35,234 nucleotides of DNA. Origin: an uncultured Clostridia bacterium. GTDB taxonomy: Bacteria > Bacillota > Clostridia > Christensenellales > Borkfalkiaceae. The stretch spans positions 1 through 35,234 of the forward strand of contig CANQHV010000011.1 in the NCBI GenBank assembly GCA_947624005.1, written 5' to 3'. Under the pieces are notes generated by a model that worked only from the letters and a program-made list of their open reading frames with translations, was not told where the DNA came from and did no database searches. The position numbers and the translations under genes are program-made. This document shows, in pieces, positions 32,172 to 35,234 of the stretch (its first letter is position 1; every line of letters begins with the position of its first letter).

Positions 32172-33182
32172 TCAGCGTATTTTTTCGAAAAACGTATTTT
32201 CGGAAAGGGCTTCGGCTATATCCCTGCCGTCGCCGAGAGCAAGCATAACTTTGGCGACGGTAACGCCGAAACTCATATCCTGCGCGGCAAGACACGCGGA
32301 AAAAGCGCCGTCCGCCGATTTATAGACGTTTGCAAAGCTGTCCAAAGGTCCGACGATAAGTGGCACGCCGCGCGCTTTACATTCGTCGGAAAGCGCCGAA
32401 AAACCGCCGTCGCCGACCGTGCATACCGTGCCGCTGTGATACAGCTTTAAAAGCACTGCCCGCGCGCCCGCCGCCGTGGGCGCGATTTTTGAAAAATTCA
32501 TAAACGGGCGGGCTGAAAGTACGCATATATCCGCGCAGATTTTGCCACAGAAGCCCTTTTTAACGCTATTGGCGATTTCCGCGGGCGAGGGGTTAGGGGG
32601 ACAATCGCGGTAAACGAACGCACCGTTTTTTACCTCGCCGAAAGGAACGCCGCCGAAAGAATACATACAGCCCGAATAGTCCACGGCGCACGCGCGCGAG
32701 GAAAGGTGAATTTGCGCATATTCCTCCCCGGGGTTACAGTAAGCGACATAAACGCCGCGTATGCCCGCCGCAATGAAGTCCACTGCTGCGGCGAAGTTTT
32801 TATATCCGTTGTTGCGTTCGTCGTCGAGGGGGTAAAGCGAAGAAACGAGAACGACGGGCAGCGGATAGTCCGCAAACACCTGCGAAAGCACGTTTGCCGT
32901 AAACGACAACGTGTCCGTGCCGTGCGTAATTATAACGCCGTCGTAACTTGCCGCGTCCACGGCGCGCAGGGCGGCGATTATCGCCTGCAAATCGCTTTCC
33001 GAAATATTTTCGCTTAACATATCGACGGGGTTCGAGGTATCGAAAGAAATCCCTTCCCCCCTCTCCCTTGCAAACCCCTCCAAAAGTTTGAAGCGGTTGC
33101 GCCCGTCGGTGGCGACGAAGCCGTCCTTTACGGAAGACCCTATGGTACCGCCCGTAAAAATAACGAAAATTTTATTTTTCAT
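32172..33182 (-). CDS. L-asparaginase
   Basis: Hydrolyses asparagine to aspartate and ammonia. 336 aa without a signal peptide, so cytoplasmic. The first catalytic threonine is in IFTGGTIGSS (T10) and the second site is ITHGTDTLSFTANVL (HGTD 87-90), both standard for the asparaginase/glutaminase family. It follows the V4R gene by 9 bp, and the GH30 signal-sequence start is 16 bp downstream, so it is the third gene of a likely four-gene operon. Whether it is type I or II is not settled by sequence alone. Confidence 0.93.
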   Translation of the reverse strand: MKNKIFVIFTGGTIGSSVKDGFVATDGRNRFKLLEGFARERGEGISFDTSNPVDMLSENISESDLQAIIAALRAVDAASYDGVIITHGTDTLSFTANVLSQVFADYPLPVVLVSSLYPLDDERNNGYKNFAAAVDFIAAGIRGVYVAYCNPGEEYAQIHLSSRACAVDYSGCMYSFGGVPFGEVKNGAFVYRDCPPNPSPAEIANSVKKGFCGKICADICVLSARPFMNFSKIAPTAAGARAVLLKLYHSGTVCTVGDGGFSALSDECKARGVPLIVGPLDSFANVYKSADGAFSACLAAQDMSFGVTVAKVMLALGDGRDIAEALSENTFFEKIR

Positions 33183-33191
33183 TTTTCACCG

Positions 33192-33890
33192 TCAGTTGAT
33201 TTTTAAAATACAGTCCCTGCCGCCGAAATTTTTGGGGCACTTGTCCTGCGAGGCGCAGGTTACTTCCTGCGCGGGATTATGTAGAATAAAGCCGAGCACG
33301 CCCGATATATAGCCTCTGAAAAAAGAACAGTTCAGGGGGTATTCGTCCGTGCGCTCGTTGGGTTTGGTCTGAAAATTGTTGGTTATCTTAACCGCCCTTT
33401 CGGCGTGGTCGTACGAAAGCTTTCCCCACCCCACGAACGAGTCGAATTCGCACCATTCCTTTATTACCTCTTCGGGCGGGAGCGCGCCCTTGTACCTTTC
33501 GAGATAGGTCGCGAAATTTCTGCCGAACTCCTTGCCGCATTTTTTGCCCGCGGCGAAAAATATGCCGTCGGTCTGCTCGACGGTAAGCCCCGCGTCGCGC
33601 ACGCTTTTTGTTATGCTGTCGAAAATAAGGTTTATCGTGTCCACCCTGAAAGAAATGTTGGGCGAATTGTCGCTGTTAATCATAGCGCCCGTCGTCTTGT
33701 CCACAAGGAACATCTTTATAAGGTACTTTTCGTTGCCCTTTATGTTGTCCTCGAGCTTCGAAATTACGCCGCGCAGATTTTGGTTGGACGGCGCCCTTTC
33801 GCTTTTGCGGACAAGCTCGCCGAAGCTGTCGATTACCTCGTCCTCGTTTATGTTACGCTCTTTGTCGCCGTCGTAACGGAGTATTGCCAT
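33192..33890 (-). CDS. V4R-domain protein
   Basis: 232 aa. The C-terminal third, LNCSFFRGYISGVLGFILHNPAQEVTCASQDKCPKNFGGRDCILKIN, has the pattern of V4R domains: a Cys at the start of an RGY/F-xxG helix, then conserved Cys residues and a final C-hydrophobic-x-hydrophobic end. V4R domains bind small hydrophobic ligands or metal in regulators and in the Trs33/Bet3 fold. The N-terminal 100 residues are helical, with a short beta region FLVDKTTGAMINSD. There is no DNA-binding domain. Its ATG directly abuts the stop codon of the coiled-coil membrane gene upstream, so they probably act together. Confidence 0.75.
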   Translation of the reverse strand: MAILRYDGDKERNINEDEVIDSFGELVRKSERAPSNQNLRGVISKLEDNIKGNEKYLIKMFLVDKTTGAMINSDNSPNISFRVDTINLIFDSITKSVRDAGLTVEQTDGIFFAAGKKCGKEFGRNFATYLERYKGALPPEEVIKEWCEFDSFVGWGKLSYDHAERAVKITNNFQTKPNERTDEYPLNCSFFRGYISGVLGFILHNPAQEVTCASQDKCPKNFGGRDCILKIN

Positions 33891-34466
33891 TTACTTTGTC
33901 CCCCTTTCGTTTGAAAATAATTTACTTTGTATGTCCACTATATGTTGCTGCATTACGGTTGAAAAATTCAAGTTGCGCTCTTCGAACGCTTCGATTTTTG
34001 CGACTATCGAATCGAATTGGGAACTCCTCGGCTTTTCCGCTATGTAAAAGCTTTGCAATTCTTCGTAGATTTTCAATACGTCGTCGCAGTAGTTTGAAAT
34101 CTTCTGTTTCAATTCGCCGCCGTTTTCGTCTATCGTGGTTATCTTTGTGCAAAGGTGAAAGGCGGTTGACCTGACCTGCTCGCACTCCTCCTGCAAAACG
34201 CCGAGCACTTCCCCGTCGCCCCGCTCGCTCTTTTTGGACTCCACGGCGAGGTTTACGCTTTTTTCCAGATGCTCTTTCGCGGTTTGCAGAACAAGTTTGT
34301 CGCTTAACGAAATTATATCGTTCCAGACTGCGATTCTGAACTCCATAACGTGTTCGGTAATCATATTCTGCGAAGCGTTTTTCAGATTTTCTCTGTTGGT
34401 GAAATAACTTATGATTATCGTCGCAAGGCTCACCAGCACCGCGACGAGCGAGATTATCCAATCCAT
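33891..34466 (-). CDS. Membrane-anchored coiled-coil protein
   Basis: 191 aa. One N-terminal membrane helix (WIISLVAVLVSLATIIISYF) followed by a long helical cytoplasmic part with heptad-like patterns (HLEKSVNLAVESKKSERGDG, then LQEECEQVRSTAFHLCTKI and DDVLKIYEELQSFYIAEK). It has no recognised enzymatic domain. It is first in the operon with the V4R gene (TAA then ATG without a gap), after a promoter TTGACC-N17-TATAAT. A membrane-tethered partner of the V4R protein is the simplest reading. Confidence 0.72.
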   Translation of the reverse strand: MDWIISLVAVLVSLATIIISYFTNRENLKNASQNMITEHVMEFRIAVWNDIISLSDKLVLQTAKEHLEKSVNLAVESKKSERGDGEVLGVLQEECEQVRSTAFHLCTKITTIDENGGELKQKISNYCDDVLKIYEELQSFYIAEKPRSSQFDSIVAKIEAFEERNLNFSTVMQQHIVDIQSKLFSNERGTK

Positions 34467-34489
34467 ACCTTACCTCTTTCCCGTAATCT

Positions 34490-34518
34490 ATTATACATAA
34501 AAAAACGCGCTCGGTCAA
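34490..34518 (-). promoter_or_regulatory. Promoter of the coiled-coil/V4R/asparaginase/GH30 operon
   Basis: On the minus strand: TTGACC (34513-34518), 17 bp, TATAAT (34490-34495), about 24 bp before the first start codon. Confidence 0.75.
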
Positions 34519-34534
34519 TAACTTTGAAAAATTT

Positions 34535-34587
34535 GCGCGCCGCGGAATTTAAAAGCCGCGGCGCGCATAAACGCGCCCGCGGCTTTA
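34535..34587. repeat. Two overlapping, mutually exclusive hairpins
   Basis: GCGCGCCGCGG (34535-34545) is complementary to CCGCGGCGCGC (34556-34566). The latter also belongs to AAAGCCGCGGCGCG (34552-34565), which pairs, with one bulge, to CGCGCCCGCGGCTTT (34572-34586). Only one of the two can form at a time. Confidence 0.6.
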
Positions 34588-34880
34588 TCACTCGCCAAGC
34601 CTTTTTCAACCGACGGCAACCCGAAGCGGAACTACGCCGCCGCCCGCTCTGCGGGCGGCGGCGTAGTTTTGATTGACCGCTCGAAGCCCCTTACCCCTCT
34701 CGGAAGAAAGGATATAAATCGAAAACGCCGCGCTTGTTTTTGCGAGCGGAACTTTCAATCTATCAGATACACAAAAAAACGTAACCGAATTTTCGGCAAC
34801 TTCTGTCTTGGGCGGACCTCGGGCGTTGCGGCTTAACAAAAGGTGTAAAGCCGCGGCGCGCATAAATGCGCTTGCGGCTT
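34552..34880. repeat. Direct repeat flanking the region before 5S rRNA
   Basis: A 20-base sequence beginning AAAGCCGCGG and ending GCATAAA occurs at 34552-34571 and again at 34847-34866; each is followed by a similar CGCG/TGCG...GCGGCTT half. Two such copies about 295 bp apart in non-coding DNA suggest a duplicated spacer or a hairpin repeat family. Confidence 0.65.
34631..34670 (+). terminator. Perfect 17-bp hairpin with T-run
   Basis: Arms 34631-34647 and 34651-34667 with a TCT loop, followed by TTT on the plus strand. No plus-strand gene is evident upstream. The remaining bases of 34671-34846 show nothing I can name. Confidence 0.5.
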
Positions 34881-34882
34881 GC

Positions 34883-34900
34883 CACAGAAGTTAAGCTCTG
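34883..34900 (+). repeat. 18-nt copy of a 5S rRNA segment, opposite orientation
   Basis: CACAGAAGTTAAGCTCTG on the plus strand is identical to the 5S sequence encoded on the minus strand at 35008-35025. Read on the minus strand it is an exact antisense of 18 nt of the 5S gene, and it lies just after the 5S terminator. Confidence 0.85.
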
Positions 34901-34911
34901 TCTGAATATAT

Positions 34912-34949
34912 AAAAACAGACGGTTCGCGAAAGCGAACCGTCTGTTTTT
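34912..34949 (-). terminator. Terminator of the rRNA operon
   Basis: CAGACGGTTCGC (34917-34928) pairs with GCGAACCGTCTG (34933-34944) around a GAAA loop (TTTC on the minus strand); T-runs occur on both sides. Confidence 0.9.
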
Positions 34950-34953
34950 GAAA

Positions 34954-35070
34954 TCCGGCAACTCCTTATCCTTGCGAGCGGTGTCCCGCTAACTACTTTC
35001 AGCAACTCAGAGCTTAACTTCTGTGTTCGGAATGAGAACAGGTGGGTCCTCTGCTTTATCGTCACCGGAA
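34954..35070 (-). rRNA. rrf: 5S ribosomal RNA
   Basis: The reverse complement begins TTCCGGTGACGATAAAGC, has the conserved CCACCTGTTCTCATTCCGAAC, CAGAAGTTAAGCTCTGAG and the late GCGGGACACCGCTCGC, and ends TGCCGGAT, which pairs with the 5' end. Length about 117 nt. It is the last gene of an rRNA operon whose 23S gene must lie beyond the right edge. Confidence 0.95.
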
Positions 35071-35234
35071 TGGTTATATAAACGGCAAAATTGCCGAATA
35101 TATGCTTGTTTTTCGTCCGAAGACTGAAAACTGCACAGTCAATCAAAGAAAATACTTAAAGGTTACAGCCTCGTTAATTATAGCCTTTCTCTAATTTGGA
35201 TTCGTAAATTCTTCTTTTCTCAACCCTTGGTTGA
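35071..35234 (-). other. 23S-5S spacer (right end of window)
   Basis: AT-rich sequence upstream of 5S in the direction of transcription. TCAACCAAGGGTTGA at the very end is a near-perfect inverted repeat and may be part of the processing stem around 23S rRNA. No tRNA is visible. Confidence 0.6.

Noticed and set aside
34767-35146. Frames across the 5S rRNA region
   Set aside because: They overlap the 5S gene and its terminator, so they are not coding.
1-35234. CRISPR array, tRNA genes, transposase or integrase
   Set aside because: I looked for regularly spaced repeats, cloverleaf ends and recombinase motifs and saw none.

Overview
This window looks like a chromosomal segment of an uncultured, spore-lineage Bacillota (Clostridia-type) bacterium. 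The reasons are a veg / SipL-like / ispE cluster, a T-box ahead of cysE-cysS, sigma-A promoters with a 17-bp spacer ahead of most transcription units, low-GC-Firmicutes housekeeping genes (rplM-rpsI, ktrA, a DeoR regulator), and many Gram-positive-style lipoproteins and membrane-anchored surface proteins. No phage, transposase, CRISPR or tRNA gene is visible. Almost all genes lie on the minus strand, reading toward position 1. The exceptions are a 34-codon ORF near 4.3 kb, a 75-codon ORF near 14.6 kb and the DeoR gene near 27.2 kb.

Layout on the plus axis: (a) 0.1-3.8 kb, a large surface protein with a structured, terminator-bearing 5' leader; (b) 4.1-4.6 kb, a small isolated locus with two convergent consensus promoters, a 34-codon ORF and a shared bidirectional terminator, which looks like a type I toxin-antitoxin module; (c) 5.0-9.8 kb, veg, a SipL-like protein, ispE (predicted leaderless), a membrane protein and a cysteine desulfurase; (d) 9.8-14.8 kb, an acidic zinc-ribbon protein, a BspA-type LRR lipoprotein with the second copy of the structured leader, a large two-ended anchored lipoprotein and a small plus-strand gene; (e) 14.8-21 kb, a PPi-type phosphofructokinase, two paralogous four-TM proteins and a surface lipoprotein broken at a G9 tract; (f) 21.1-26.3 kb, rpsI/rplM and a T-box-controlled cysE-cysS-alaS operon; (g) 26.3-30.5 kb, ktrA, a divergent DeoR regulator, an HdeD-like membrane protein and another two-ended lipoprotein; (h) 30.6-34.5 kb, a probable four-gene operon (coiled-coil membrane protein, V4R protein, asparaginase, GH30 glycosidase with an in-frame amber codon); (i) 34.5 kb to the end, the 3' end of an rRNA operon with 5S rRNA.

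The strongest candidates for something undescribed are two. First, the compact convergent locus at 4172-4482 has two perfect TTGACA-N17-TATAAT promoters facing each other, a hairpin-sequestered ribosome-binding site, and an antisense RNA that repeats the anti-SD strand. Second, a leader RNA of about 170 nt occurs twice (3603-3774 and 11788-11961). It keeps a long paired stem, a conserved hairpin, an apparent pseudoknot and a terminator directly before the ribosome-binding site of two unrelated exported proteins. All names rest on reading the sequence; no database search was run.
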